A stretch of 42,000 bases of DNA from Betaproteobacteria bacterium (lineage in GTDB: Bacteria; Pseudomonadota; Gammaproteobacteria; Burkholderiales; UBA6910), in contig JACPEG010000006.1 of NCBI GenBank assembly GCA_016183615.1, forward strand, positions 1 through 42,000, in the 5' to 3' direction. A program made the position numbers and the translations under genes. The notes under the pieces are model-generated. The model saw nothing but the letters and a program-made list of their open reading frames with translations. It made no database searches and was not told the DNA's origin. Positions within the stretch are counted from its first letter, which is position 1, and every line of letters begins with the position of its first letter. Shown here one piece after another: positions 25,156 to 33,535 of this stretch.

Positions 25156-26230
25156 GCTTTTTCGCGAACTCACCCATGAACTCCACGAGTGCGCGCACGC
25201 CGGAAACCGGCATGGCATTGTAAACGGACGCCCGCATCCCGCCCACCGAGCGGTGGCCCTTCAACTGGATCAGGCCGCGGCCCTTGGCCTGCTTGAGGAA
25301 TTCCTCGTCAAGCGCGGAATCCCTGAGCGTGAATGGAATGTTCATGCGCGAACGGTCCTGGCGCGCCACCGGACAGCGGTAGAACTCGGTGCCGTCGAGA
25401 AAATCATATACGAGCTTCGACTTCTCGATGTTCAGCTTCTCCATCCCGGCAAGTCCGCCCTTCGCCTTCAACCACTCGAACACCAGCCCGGCGATGTAAA
25501 TGCCGTAGGTGGCCGGGGTATTGAGCATGGACTCGCTCTCGGCCTGGATCTTGTAGTCGAACACCGAGGGAATGGTGGGTGCGGCCTTGCCGAGCTGGTC
25601 CTCGCGCACGATGACGATAGTGAGCCCCGCCGGCCCGATGTTCTTCTGGGCCCCGGCGTAAATCAGGCCGTATTTCGATACGTCCACCGGTTTCGACAGA
25701 ATGTTGGAGGACATGTCGCACACCAGCGGCACCTTGCCCGTGTCCGGTACCCAGTGGAATTCCACGCCGCCGATGGTCTCGTTGGCGGTGTAATGGACGT
25801 AGGCGGAATCCGGGTTCACCTGCCACTTTTCCTGGGGCGGCGCGTAGGTGAAGTTCGCGTCTTCCGCCGACGCTGCAATATTCACCCGGCAGTAGCGCTT
25901 CGCCTCCTTGATCGCTTTCTTGGCCCACTCGCCGGTATTCACGTAATCGGCACTCTTCCTGTCACCGAGGAGGTTCAGGGGAATCATGGCGAACTGGGCC
26001 GTGGCGCCGCCTTGCAGGAACAGCACCTTGTAATCGGCGGGAATCGCCATCAGTTCCCGCAGGTCGGCCTCGGCCTTCCGGGCGATGCCGACGAACTCCT
26101 TGCCGCGGTGGCTCATTTCCATCACCGACATGCCGCTGCCGTGCCAGTCGAGCATCTCGGCCCGGGCCTTTTCCAGCACTTCCACCGGCAATACCGCCGG
26201 CCCGGCGCTGAAGTTGTAGATGCGCTGCAC
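25148..26230 (-). CDS. serC: Phosphoserine aminotransferase
   Basis: Transaminates 3-phosphohydroxypyruvate (and the analogous intermediate of pyridoxal phosphate synthesis). 360 aa, against 362 in E. coli. RIYNFSAGPAVLPVEVLEKA at the N-terminus, FLQGGATAQFAMIPLNLLG, NTGEWAKKAIKEAKRY, CDMSSNILSKPVDVSKYG and the PLP lysine in YAGAQKNIGPAGLTIVIV. The C-terminal FLKQAKGRGLIQLKGHRSVG and MRASVYNAMP are conserved. I chose GTG 26230 (GGGAG at 6 bases) because proteins of this family start at (M)QRIYNFSAGP; ATG 26257 is the alternative. It follows gyrA by 34 bases and leads the amino-acid part of the supra-operon. Confidence 0.96.
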   Translation of the reverse strand: MQRIYNFSAGPAVLPVEVLEKARAEMLDWHGSGMSVMEMSHRGKEFVGIARKAEADLRELMAIPADYKVLFLQGGATAQFAMIPLNLLGDRKSADYVNTGEWAKKAIKEAKRYCRVNIAASAEDANFTYAPPQEKWQVNPDSAYVHYTANETIGGVEFHWVPDTGKVPLVCDMSSNILSKPVDVSKYGLIYAGAQKNIGPAGLTIVIVREDQLGKAAPTIPSVFDYKIQAESESMLNTPATYGIYIAGLVFEWLKAKGGLAGMEKLNIEKSKLVYDFLDGTEFYRCPVARQDRSRMNIPFTLRDSALDEEFLKQAKGRGLIQLKGHRSVGGMRASVYNAMPVSGVRALVEFMGEFAKKHG

Positions 26231-26264
26231 GCTCACTCCCTTTCCGGCTTGATCCATGCCCGTC

Positions 26265-28808
26265 CTAGTCCTCTTCAGTTTCAATCACTTTTTCCAGCCC
26301 CGCGAGCCGCTCTCCCTGGTCCAGGTTGATGAGGCGCACGCCCTGGGTAGACCGGCTCATTTCGCGAATCTCTGAAACCCGGGTGCGGATCAGCACCCCG
26401 CCAGTGGCGATGAGCATGATCTCGTCGCCGGGATCCACCAGGGTCGCCGCCACCACCTTGCCGTTGCGCCCGGAAGTCTGGATCGCGATCATGCCCTGGG
26501 TGCCCCGCCCGTGCCGGGTGTATTCCACGATGGGTGTGCGCTTGCCGAAGCCGTTCTCGGTGGCGGTGAGCACCGCCTGGGTCTCGTTCCCCGCCACCAG
26601 CAGGGAGATCGCTTTCTGACCCTCGCCCAGCTTCATGCCGCGCACCCCGCGCGCGCCGCGGCCCATGGCCCGCACGTCGTTCTCGTCGAAGCGGACCGCC
26701 TTGCCCCCGTCGGAGAACAGCATGACGTCCGAACGCCCGTCGGTGATGGCAACCCCGATCAGGAAATCTCCCTCGTCAAGATCGCAGGCGATGATGCCGC
26801 CCGAGCGCGGCCGCGAAAACTCCGAAAGCTGCGTCTTCTTCACGGTGCCGCTGGAGGTGGCCATGAACACGTAGCGGTCCTCGGCGAAGAACTTGACCGG
26901 CAGCACTGCCGTGATCTTCTCGCCCTCCTGGATCTGCACCAGGTTGACGATAGGCTTGCCGCGGCTGGTGCGGCTGCCCTGGGGCACGTTGTACACCTTG
27001 ATCCAGTACACCCGTCCGCGGTTGGAGAAGCACAGGATGTAGTCGTGGGTGTTGGCGATAAACAGGCAGTCGATGAAATCGTCTTCCTGGGTGGTCGCCG
27101 CCTGCTTGCCGCGGCCGCCGCGCTTCTGGGAGCGGTAGGCGTCCAGCGGCTGGGACTTGACGTAGCCGGCGTGGGACAGCGTCACCACCACGTCCTCCGG
27201 CGCGATCAGATCCTCCATGGAGAAATCCTGGGTTTGGAGCACGATCTCGCTCTTGCGCTCGTCGCCGAACTGCTTTTTGATCTCGGCAAGCTCATGGCCG
27301 ATGATCTTGGTGATGCGCTCGGGGCGGGCCAGGATGTCGAGCAGGTCGGCGATCCGCTCCATCACTTCCTTGTATTCGGCGCGGATCTTGTCCTGCTCGA
27401 GGCCCGTGAGGCGCTGCAGCCGCAGGTCCAGGATGGCCTGGGCCTGGGCATCCGACAGCCGGTAGCCCTGCGCCTGCAACCCGAATTCGGGCGCCAGCTC
27501 CGCCGGACGCGAGCCGTCCGCCGCCGCCCGCGAAAGCATCTCCTCCACCAGCGGCGAGCGCCACAGCCGCGACATCAGCTGTTCCTTGGCAATCGCCGGC
27601 GTCGCGGCGGCCTTGATGAGGGCAATCACCTCGTCCACGTTGGACAGGGCCACGGCGAGGCCTTCCAGGATGTGGCCCCGCTCCCGCGCCTTCCGGAGCT
27701 CGAACACGGTGCGGCGGGTGACTACTTCGCGCCGGTGCCGCAGGAAGGCTTCCAGCATCTGCTTCAGGTTGAGCAGCTTCGGCTGGCCGTCCACCAGGGC
27801 GACCACGTTCATGCCGAAGGTGTCCTGCATCTGGGTGTCCTTGTACAGGTTGTTGAGGATCACCTCCGGTACTTCGCCGCGCTTCAGCTCGATCACTACC
27901 CGCATTCCCGACTTGTCGGACTCGTCCCGCAGGTCGGCGATGCCTTCCAGCCGCTTGTCGCGCACCAGCTCGGCGATCTTTTCCAGCAGCGTTTTCTTGT
28001 TAACCTGGTAGGGCAGCTCGTCGATGATGATGGCCTGCCGGTTCCCCTTTTCCAGGTCCTCGAAATGGGTCCGCGCCCGCATCACCACCCGGCCGCGGCC
28101 GGTGCGGTAGCCCTCCTTCACCCCCTCCAGCCCGTAGATGATTCCCGCAGTCGGAAAGTCAGGCGCCGGAACGATCTCGATGAGCGCGTCGATCCCGATG
28201 TCCGGGTCCTTGAGCACCACGAGGCAGGCGTCGATCACCTCGTTCAGGTTGTGGGGCGGAATGTTGGTGGCCATGCCCACCGCGATGCCGGAACTGCCGT
28301 TGACGAGCAGGTTCGGAATCTTCGCCGGCAGCACCAGCGGTTCCTGCTCGGAGCCGTCGTAGTTGGGCCCGAAGTCCACCGTCTCCCGGTCGATGTCCGC
28401 CAGCAGCTCATGGGCGATCTTCGCCATGCGGATCTCGGTGTAGCGCATGGCCGCCGCGTTGTCGCCGTCCACCGATCCGAAGTTGCCCTGGCCGTCGATC
28501 AGGGTGTAGCGCATGGAAAAGTCCTGAGCCATGCGCACGATGGTGTCGTACACCGCTGCGTCGCCGTGGGGGTGGTACTTGCCGATCACATCGCCGACAA
28601 TGCGGGCGGACTTCTTGTAGGGCTTGTTGTAATCGTTGGACAGCTCGTGCATCGCGAACAGCACCCGCCGGTGCACCGGCTTGAGGCCGTCGCGCACATC
28701 GGGAAGCGCCCGTCCGACGATTACGCTCATGGCGTAATCCAGATAGGAGCGGCGCATTTCCTCTTCCAGGCTGACCGGTACGGTTTCTTTGGCGAAGGGT
28801 TCCATCAT
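26265..28808 (-). CDS. gyrA: DNA gyrase subunit A
   Basis: ATP-dependent negative supercoiling with GyrB. 847 aa. The breakage-reunion domain begins [20 protein letters not shown], and the catalytic tyrosine is Y123 in [11 protein letters not shown]. The quinolone-resistance region reads [15 protein letters not shown]: residue 84, which corresponds to E. coli Ser83, is alanine, while Asp88 (E. coli 87) is kept. The C-terminal wrapping domain has the GyrA box QKRGGRG (in [12 protein letters not shown]) and repeated blades. Two adjacent ATG codons (28808, 28805) are possible; no Shine-Dalgarno is visible. First gene of the supra-operon. Confidence 0.98.
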   Translation of the reverse strand: MMEPFAKETVPVSLEEEMRRSYLDYAMSVIVGRALPDVRDGLKPVHRRVLFAMHELSNDYNKPYKKSARIVGDVIGKYHPHGDAAVYDTIVRMAQDFSMRYTLIDGQGNFGSVDGDNAAAMRYTEIRMAKIAHELLADIDRETVDFGPNYDGSEQEPLVLPAKIPNLLVNGSSGIAVGMATNIPPHNLNEVIDACLVVLKDPDIGIDALIEIVPAPDFPTAGIIYGLEGVKEGYRTGRGRVVMRARTHFEDLEKGNRQAIIIDELPYQVNKKTLLEKIAELVRDKRLEGIADLRDESDKSGMRVVIELKRGEVPEVILNNLYKDTQMQDTFGMNVVALVDGQPKLLNLKQMLEAFLRHRREVVTRRTVFELRKARERGHILEGLAVALSNVDEVIALIKAAATPAIAKEQLMSRLWRSPLVEEMLSRAAADGSRPAELAPEFGLQAQGYRLSDAQAQAILDLRLQRLTGLEQDKIRAEYKEVMERIADLLDILARPERITKIIGHELAEIKKQFGDERKSEIVLQTQDFSMEDLIAPEDVVVTLSHAGYVKSQPLDAYRSQKRGGRGKQAATTQEDDFIDCLFIANTHDYILCFSNRGRVYWIKVYNVPQGSRTSRGKPIVNLVQIQEGEKITAVLPVKFFAEDRYVFMATSSGTVKKTQLSEFSRPRSGGIIACDLDEGDFLIGVAITDGRSDVMLFSDGGKAVRFDENDVRAMGRGARGVRGMKLGEGQKAISLLVAGNETQAVLTATENGFGKRTPIVEYTRHGRGTQGMIAIQTSGRNGKVVAATLVDPGDEIMLIATGGVLIRTRVSEIREMSRSTQGVRLINLDQGERLAGLEKVIETEED

Positions 28809-28874
28809 GGAGAAGATTTGTTTTTTTAATCAGCAGGTTTTTTGGCGAAAACCGGCACCGAAACAAAAATGGAA

Positions 28875-28883
28875 ATTTTAGCA
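28875..28883 (-). promoter_or_regulatory. Possible extended -10 promoter of gyrA
   Basis: On the minus strand TGCTAAAAT: TAAAAT is 5/6 to the consensus and is preceded by the TGn extension. It lies 67 bases before the gyrA start in an AT-rich stretch. No good -35 was found. Confidence 0.4.
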
Positions 28884-28949
28884 TGCGAGCACTGCTCCAG
28901 CCACTGAAACGCAGTGTTTTCCGTCGCGTCTCGGCCTGAATTCGACGGG

Positions 28950-28979
28950 TTGACAGGGCGCCGGACAAAAACCGATAAT
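28950..28979 (+). promoter_or_regulatory. Strong sigma70 promoter of the OmpA-like gene
   Basis: Perfect -35 TTGACA (28950-28955), 18-base spacer, -10 GATAAT (28974-28979, 5/6). Transcription would begin near 28986, giving a leader of about 110 bases before ATG 29095. It faces away from gyrA; the two promoters share the 286-base gap 28809-29094, which contains no gene. Confidence 0.7.
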
Positions 28980-29094
28980 TAACAGAATTTTACGAATTGG
29001 GCTTGGCACGCCTATGCTATGATTGAGCGTGGACGGCCCGGAACGCAACAACAAGACCGGCTCTGGCTCTATCAACTTCCGCGAAGGGGCGAAA

Positions 29095-29769
29095 ATGAAA
29101 ATAGTCTCCATGAAGAATCTTTTTGTGTGCGTTGCCGCTGCCGCCGCAGTCCTGTCGTCCGGGATCGCAGCCGCCCAGAGCAAGGACGCCTACCTGCAGG
29201 ACAGCCGCGGCGTACTCGCCAGGAGCGCCTTCAACCTGTGCTGGCGCACCGGCTACTGGACCCCGGCTCAGGCCATCGCCGAGTGCGATCCGGATCTGGT
29301 GAAGAAGGTCGAGCCCGCCGCGCCGCCGCCCAAGGCTGCAGAACCCACCCCGCCCCCGCCCCCGGCCCCCAAGCTGATGCCGGAAAAGGTGACCTTCTCC
29401 GCAGACGCCCTGTTCGACTTCGACAAGGCCGTGCTCAAGCCCGCCGGCAAGGAAGCCCTCGACAAGTTCGCCGACAAGCTGAACGGCGTGAAGTACGAAG
29501 TCATCATCGCCATCGGCCACGCCGACCGCATCGGCTCCGATGCCTACAACAAGAAACTGTCCATGCGCCGGGCGGAGTCCGTGAAGACCTACCTGGTGAA
29601 GGAAAAAGGCATCGCCGCCAACCGCGTCTACACCGACGGCAAGGGCGAGTCCGACCCGGTCACCAAGCCCAAGGACTGCGCCGGCAAGAAGGGCAAGGCC
29701 CTGATCAGCTGCCTGCAGCCCGACCGCCGCGTGGAAGTGGAGGTGGCGGGTACCCGCGCGGTGAAGTAA
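29095..29769 (+). CDS. OmpA family protein (peptidoglycan-binding)
   Basis: 224 aa. Signal peptide MKIVSMKNLFVCVAAAAAVL to about SSGIAAAQ, then a short conserved motif typical of betaproteobacterial OmpA (DSRGVLARSAFNLCWRTGYW), a Pro-rich linker (about residues 70-100), and the C-terminal OmpA domain: FSADALFDFDKAVLKPAGKE, IIAIGHADRIGSDAYNKKLS, RRAESVKTYLVKEKGI and PDRRVEVEV. The canonical NxxLSxxRAxxV region is here NKKLSMRRAESV, keeping the diaminopimelate-binding Arg. There is no eight-strand barrel, so it probably tethers the envelope by its N-terminal domain. I chose ATG 29095 (AAGGGG before it); ATG 29110 is a possible shorter start. A strong promoter at 28950 suggests abundance. Confidence 0.93.
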   Translation: MKIVSMKNLFVCVAAAAAVLSSGIAAAQSKDAYLQDSRGVLARSAFNLCWRTGYWTPAQAIAECDPDLVKKVEPAAPPPKAAEPTPPPPPAPKLMPEKVTFSADALFDFDKAVLKPAGKEALDKFADKLNGVKYEVIIAIGHADRIGSDAYNKKLSMRRAESVKTYLVKEKGIAANRVYTDGKGESDPVTKPKDCAGKKGKALISCLQPDRRVEVEVAGTRAVK

Positions 29770-29797
29770 CGCTTCGTTCCAGCCAAGCTGGTTCCTG

Positions 29798-29824
29798 CAA
29801 AGCCCTGCCCCGCGCAGGGCTTTG
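29798..29824 (+). terminator. Terminator-like hairpin after the OmpA-like gene
   Basis: Stem CAAAGCCCTGC (29798-29808), 5-base loop, GCAGGGCTTTG (29814-29824): 11 perfect pairs, followed by TCTTGT, a weak U-run. It lies 29 bases after the stop and 30 bases before the start of the deaminase gene, so some read-through is likely. Confidence 0.7.
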
Positions 29825-29853
29825 TCTTGTGGGCCACCCAGAATCCCGAATTC

Positions 29854-31203
29854 ATGCCTGAGCGCGTAACCGTCGATACCCTGATCACGGCCCGCTGGGT
29901 CGTCCCGGTGGAGCCGGAGGGGGTGGTGCTCGATCGCCATGGCATCGCCATCCGCGACGGCCGGATCGAGGCCGTCGCCCCCATTGAGGAACTGGAGGCG
30001 CGGTTCGAGGCCCGGGACCGCATCGCCCTGGGCGGCCACGCCCTCATTCCCGGCCTCGTCAATCTCCACACCCATGCCGCCATGACACTCCTGCGCGGCC
30101 TGGCCGATGACCTGCCCCTCATGGACTGGCTGAAGCACCACATCTGGCCGGTAGAAATGAAATATGCCGACCGGCAATTCGTGCTGGACGGGACTCTCCT
30201 CGCCTGCGCCGAGATGCTCAAGGGCGGCGTCACCTGCTTCAACGACATGTACTTCTTCCCGGAGTCGGCGGCCGAAGCCGTGCTCGCCTGCGGAATGCGG
30301 GCCGCGCTGGGAATCATCGTCATCGACTTTCCCACCGCCTACGCCGCCGACCCCGACGACTATCTGCACAAGGGACTGGCGCTGCGGGACCGTTACCGCG
30401 GCCATTCCCACCTGTTCTTCTGCGCTGCCCCCCATGCGCCCTACACGGTGAGCGACAAGGCCTTCGGCAAGCTCGTCACCTTCGCCGAGCAGCTGGATCT
30501 CCCGATCCACATTCACCTGCATGAGACCGACGACGAGATCCGCGGCAGCCTCGCCCAGCACGGCGTGCGTCCGATTCAGCGCCTCCAGGGACTTGGCCTG
30601 CTGGGACCCAGCCTGGTGGCGGTACACATGGTCCATCTCAACCCGTCTGAAATCGAGCTCGTCGCGCAGCAGGGCTGCCACGTGGCGCACTGTCCTTCCT
30701 CCAACCTCAAGCTGGCCAGCGGCATCGCCCCGGTTCATCAACTCCTGGATCGGGGCGTCAACGTCGGACTGGGCACCGACGGCGCGGCCAGCAACAACCG
30801 GCTCGACCTGTTCGAGGAAATGCGCCTCGCCGCCCTCCTCGCCAAGGCGGCGAGCGGCAAGGCCGATACCCTTCCCGCCCACGCGGCGCTGCGCATGGCG
30901 ACCTTGAACGGCGCCCGGGCGCTCGGCAAGGACGGGCTCTTCGGCTCGCTGGTCCCGGGCAAGGCCGCGGACATCGTGGCTGTGGATTTCTCCGCGATCG
31001 AGCTCGCCCCCTGCTACGACCCGGTGTCCCATCTGGTGTACGCCGCCGGCCGCGAGGATGTAACCGACGTGTGGGTCGCAGGCCGCCGCCTTGTCCGGCA
31101 GGGGGAGCTCGCCACCCTGGACGAAAATGAGCTCAGGACCCGGGCCGCCGAATGGCGCGAAAAGATCCGGATCGCGGACCGCGGATCGGGGAGCGCCGGT
31201 TGA
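29854..31203 (+). CDS. TRZ/ATZ family amidohydrolase (MTA/SAH deaminase-like)
   Basis: 449 aa, amidohydrolase superfamily. Metal ligands and catalytic residues: PGLVNLHTHAAMTLLRGLAD (HxH), IHIHLHETDDEI (His), MVHLNPSEIELVAQQGCHV with the HCPSSNLKLASG motif, and the aspartate in GLGTDGAASNNRLDLFEEM. This matches 5-methylthioadenosine/S-adenosylhomocysteine deaminases (MtaD) and the wider TRZ/ATZ hydrolases; SAH or MTA deamination is likely but the exact substrate is inferred. I chose ATG 29854 (MPERVTVD), since upstream codons fall in the terminator hairpin. Its neighbour ubiG produces SAH, so a salvage link is plausible. Next gene 74 bases downstream. Confidence 0.9.
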   Translation: MPERVTVDTLITARWVVPVEPEGVVLDRHGIAIRDGRIEAVAPIEELEARFEARDRIALGGHALIPGLVNLHTHAAMTLLRGLADDLPLMDWLKHHIWPVEMKYADRQFVLDGTLLACAEMLKGGVTCFNDMYFFPESAAEAVLACGMRAALGIIVIDFPTAYAADPDDYLHKGLALRDRYRGHSHLFFCAAPHAPYTVSDKAFGKLVTFAEQLDLPIHIHLHETDDEIRGSLAQHGVRPIQRLQGLGLLGPSLVAVHMVHLNPSEIELVAQQGCHVAHCPSSNLKLASGIAPVHQLLDRGVNVGLGTDGAASNNRLDLFEEMRLAALLAKAASGKADTLPAHAALRMATLNGARALGKDGLFGSLVPGKAADIVAVDFSAIELAPCYDPVSHLVYAAGREDVTDVWVAGRRLVRQGELATLDENELRTRAAEWREKIRIADRGSGSAG

Positions 31204-31277
31204 ACAACCGCCCCGCGCCCCTTATGCTGTCCTGACCGCCTACTACTCTCCGCTCACTGCTCACCGCTGACTGTCCC

Positions 31278-31973
31278 ATGTCCAACGTCGACCCCCTCGA
31301 ACTCGAAAAATTCAACCAGCTCGCCCACCGCTGGTGGGACCCCACGAGCGAGTTCAAGCCGCTGCACGACATCAATCCGCTGCGGCTCGACTACATCGAC
31401 CGCGTCGCCGCGCTTGAGGGCAAGACCGTACTCGACGTGGGCTGCGGCGGGGGGATCCTGGCCGAGAGCATGGCGGTGCGGGGCGCCGCCGTCACCGGAA
31501 TCGACCTGGGGGACAAGGCCATCAGAGTGGCAAAACTCCACCTGCTGGAAACCGGCAACCGGGTCGAATACCTGAAGGCCGCGGTGGAGGATGTCGCGGG
31601 CGAGCGCCCGGGAAGCTTCGACGTGGTGACCTGCATGGAACTCCTGGAGCACGTGCCCGATCCCGCGAGCACGGTGCGGGCGTGCGCGCAGCTGGCGAAA
31701 CCCGGCGGCCACCTGTTCTTTTCCACCATCAACCGCAACCCCAAGTCCTACCTGTTTGCGGTGATCGGCGCGGAATATGTGCTGAATCTCCTGCCGCGGG
31801 GCACCCACGACTATGCCAAGTTCCTCAAGCCCTCCGAACTCGGGCGCATGGCGCGGGAAGCGGGCCTCACGGTGGCGGACCTCATCGGCATGACCTACAA
31901 CCCGGTCACCCGGATCTATTCCCTGGGGCCAGATACGAGCGTCAATTACCTCATGGCGTGCCGCGCAACCTAG
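31278..31973 (+). CDS. ubiG: Ubiquinone O-methyltransferase
   Basis: Carries out both O-methylations of ubiquinone synthesis using S-adenosylmethionine; peripheral inner membrane. 231 aa, class I methyltransferase. N-terminal [20 protein letters not shown] and [10 protein letters not shown] are diagnostic for UbiG. The SAM loop is [16 protein letters not shown], then [26 protein letters not shown] and [21 protein letters not shown]-terminal [12 protein letters not shown] and YLMACR are conserved. Its presence implies ubiquinone-dependent respiration. Between it and gph lie two palindromic repeats. Confidence 0.97.
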   Translation: MSNVDPLELEKFNQLAHRWWDPTSEFKPLHDINPLRLDYIDRVAALEGKTVLDVGCGGGILAESMAVRGAAVTGIDLGDKAIRVAKLHLLETGNRVEYLKAAVEDVAGERPGSFDVVTCMELLEHVPDPASTVRACAQLAKPGGHLFFSTINRNPKSYLFAVIGAEYVLNLLPRGTHDYAKFLKPSELGRMAREAGLTVADLIGMTYNPVTRIYSLGPDTSVNYLMACRAT

Positions 31974-32008
31974 TGTCGTGTTCCGTTCATATCTGGTATG
32001 GGTTCTGG

Positions 32009-32097
32009 CCGTTCGTGGTGATCCTGAGCTCGCCGAAGGATCGAACCAACCGTGAACGGCGTCCCGTCCGGCCTTCGACAAGCTCAGGCCGAACGGG
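32009..32097. repeat. Two adjacent REP-like palindromes between ubiG and gph
   Basis: Unit 1 (32009-32059) starts CCGTTCGTGGTGATCCTGAG and ends CCGTGAACGG, with inner arms GATCCT/AGGATC. Unit 2 (32063-32097) is CCCGTCCGGCCT ... AGGCCGAACGGG, a 12-bp stem with one G-T pair. Both belong to the widely dispersed CCTTCGACAAGCTCAGG class. No ORF is present in the 173-base gap 31974-32146. Confidence 0.75.
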
Positions 32098-32146
32098 ACT
32101 TCTGCAACGAATTTGCGGGACGGGACACCAAGCTTTCAGCTAACAA

Positions 32147-32794
32147 ATGATTCGCGCCGTTTTCTTCGACCTCGACGGCACGCTCGCCGACACCGCGCCC
32201 GACCTGGGCTACGCCCTCAACCTCCAGCGCCGGGCGCGCGGCCTGCCGCCCGTGCCCCTGGGGGAGATTCGACCCCAGGCCTCCAACGGCGCCCGCGGGC
32301 TGCTCAACCTGGGATTCGGCATCACGCCCGAGGATCCGTCCTTCGAGGCCATGCGGGAGGAGTTCCTCGATTTTTATGAGCAGAACCTGTGCCGCCATAC
32401 GGCGCTGTTTCCGGGAGTCGCGGAATTGCTGGCGGAACTGGAGCGGCGCGGCCTCGCCTGGGGCGTGGTGACCAACAAGCCCGGGCGCTTTACCCTGCCC
32501 CTGCTCGAACGACTGGGTATCGCCCCGCGGGCGGCCGCGGTCGTGAGCGGCGACACCTGCGCCCGGCCGAAGCCCGATCCCGCACCCCTGCTGGAAGCCT
32601 CCCGCCGGGCCGGGATCTTGCCGGAGGACGGCCTTTACGTCGGCGACGACCGCAGGGACGTGGAAGCGAGCCGGGCCGCCGGAATGCGCTGCATCGTGGC
32701 TACCTACGGCTATCTGGGCGACGGCGGGCACCCCGAAACCTGGGGCGCGCAAGGCATGATCGACAGGCCTCAAGCCGTGCTGGGCTTCATCTAG
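32147..32794 (+). CDS. gph: Phosphoglycolate phosphatase
   Basis: Hydrolyses 2-phosphoglycolate, a product of DNA 3'-end repair or of oxygenation by Rubisco; cytoplasmic. 215 aa HAD hydrolase: motif I FFDLDGTLADTAPDLGYALN, motif II in GVVTNKPGRFT, the lysine in RPKPDPAPLLEASRRAG, motif IV LYVGDDRRDVEASRAAGM. The cap domain is the short helical type of Gph. ATG 32147 directly follows the repeat cluster. The order mtaD-ubiG-gph is common in betaproteobacteria. Confidence 0.95.
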   Translation: MIRAVFFDLDGTLADTAPDLGYALNLQRRARGLPPVPLGEIRPQASNGARGLLNLGFGITPEDPSFEAMREEFLDFYEQNLCRHTALFPGVAELLAELERRGLAWGVVTNKPGRFTLPLLERLGIAPRAAAVVSGDTCARPKPDPAPLLEASRRAGILPEDGLYVGDDRRDVEASRAAGMRCIVATYGYLGDGGHPETWGAQGMIDRPQAVLGFI

Positions 32795-32814
32795 CAGGCT
32801 TGCCCGGTCCTTTC

Positions 32815-32823
32815 TGGTAAAAT
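32815..32823 (+). promoter_or_regulatory. Possible extended -10 promoter of tmRNA
   Basis: TGGTAAAAT, with TAAAAT 5/6 to consensus and a preceding TGn, 46 bases before the mature tmRNA 5' end. No convincing -35. It is located just after the gph stop. Confidence 0.4.
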
Positions 32824-32869
32824 CATGCCGGGGTTGAACTTTCCCGGTTCGGCCCCATCTGATTCACAC

Positions 32870-33241
32870 GGGGGCGACCTGGCTTCGACGTGGGTTACGA
32901 AGTAGCGCAGGGCATACCAAGGTCCAGTCACCTTGTAAATCCGCTGGAACTTAACACTCGCCAACGACGAGCGTTACGCTTTAGCCGCCTAAACCGGCTA
33001 AACTCTGCACCGGCTTTTTCCTGGGCCGGCTCCGGACCGCAAGGAAGGGAGAGCAGAGTCATTCACAGGGAATCGTGCCGTCCAGGGTCACTTTGAACGG
33101 CATTAAACTTTAGGTGACTCGCTTCGTCGCAGCCCGCCGGTTGGCGGCGCCGGAGTCAAAACCCAAGTCAGCCTGGCTAAGTATGTAGAACTGCCTGCGG
33201 ACAGCTTGCGGACGCGGGTTCGATTCCCGCCGCCTCCACCA
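32870..33241 (+). ncRNA. ssrA: Transfer-messenger RNA (tmRNA)
   Basis: 372 bases. The 5' end GGGGGCGACCTGGCTTCGAC and the 3' end GGTTCGATTCCCGCCGCCTC plus CACCA form the tRNA-like part: acceptor GGGGGCG pairs with CGCCTCC and CCA is encoded. The T-loop GGTTCGATTCC is present. The tag reading frame begins GCC AAC GAC GAG at 32960 and ends TAA, giving ANDERYALAA. Rescues stalled ribosomes together with SmpB. A strong terminator follows at 33252. tmRNA genes are common integration sites, and accessory content begins right after it. Confidence 0.97.
32960..32992 (+). other. tmRNA proteolysis-tag reading frame (ANDERYALAA)
   Basis: Ten codons GCC to GCC and TAA. The tag ends in ALAA as required for ClpXP/ClpAP recognition; its start AND matches the betaproteobacterial pattern AND-E-x-(F/Y)-ALAA. 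Confidence 0.9.
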
Positions 33242-33251
33242 CTTCTCACGC

Positions 33252-33283
33252 CGCTTGCGGGGCCACCCCGCAAGCGTTTTTTT
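33252..33283 (+). terminator. Rho-independent terminator of tmRNA
   Basis: CGCTTGCGGGG, loop CCA, CCCCGCAAGCG: an 11-bp perfect GC-rich stem followed by seven T (33277-33283), starting 10 bases after the mature 3' end. Confidence 0.93.
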
Positions 33284-33345
33284 CCGGCAGCAAAATTCTG
33301 AGCGGCGCCGCATCAATTCAGCGCCCGGAATTTTGCTGCCGGAAA
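33281..33345. repeat. Perfect 18-bp inverted repeat next to the tmRNA terminator
   Basis: 33281-33298 (TTTCCGGCAGCAAAATTC) and 33328-33345 (its exact reverse complement) flank 29 bases. The left arm begins inside the U-run of the tmRNA terminator. The 294-base gap 33242-33535 holds only this repeat, the terminator and the promoter region of the MarR-like gene, including a 7-bp dyad GCCGATC/GATCGGC at 33463-33492. Confidence 0.8.
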
Positions 33346-33535
33346 TTTCCACTGCGTCCCCGGCTTCACCAATGCTGGAGGAAATATAGCTCGCCCGCGC
33401 CGAAAACTCCGGCACGCGGCCCCGCTCCCATACCCGATTGCCGCACGCTGGCATGCCGCCTGGCCGATCGATTGTCGGTCAAAATGATCGGCAATTTCTG
33501 TTGCCAAGCGTACGGACGCACCGGAAGATTCGGTC

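Noticed and set aside
26511..28829. Long open plus-strand frame opposite gyrA
   Set aside because: It mirrors gyrA, has no recognisable domain and is rich in His/Val/Leu/Gly as expected from the complement of GC-rich coding sequence. The same applies to the frame opposite rpsA (15817-17532).
29004..29020. Sigma54-like promoter (TGGCACGCCTATGCTA) before the OmpA-like gene
   Set aside because: The GG-to-GC spacing is one base too short for sigma54, which tolerates no change, and a good sigma70 promoter lies just upstream at 28950-28979.
32890..33096. Open frame of 68 codons inside tmRNA
   Set aside because: It covers the structural RNA and has no protein features; only the ten-codon tag frame is translated.
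33216..33241. Duplicate of the tmRNA 3' end as an attachment site for an island
   Set aside because: I looked for a second copy of the T-arm/acceptor sequence downstream in the window and found none, and there is no integrase gene. An island at tmRNA remains possible only if its other end lies beyond 42000.
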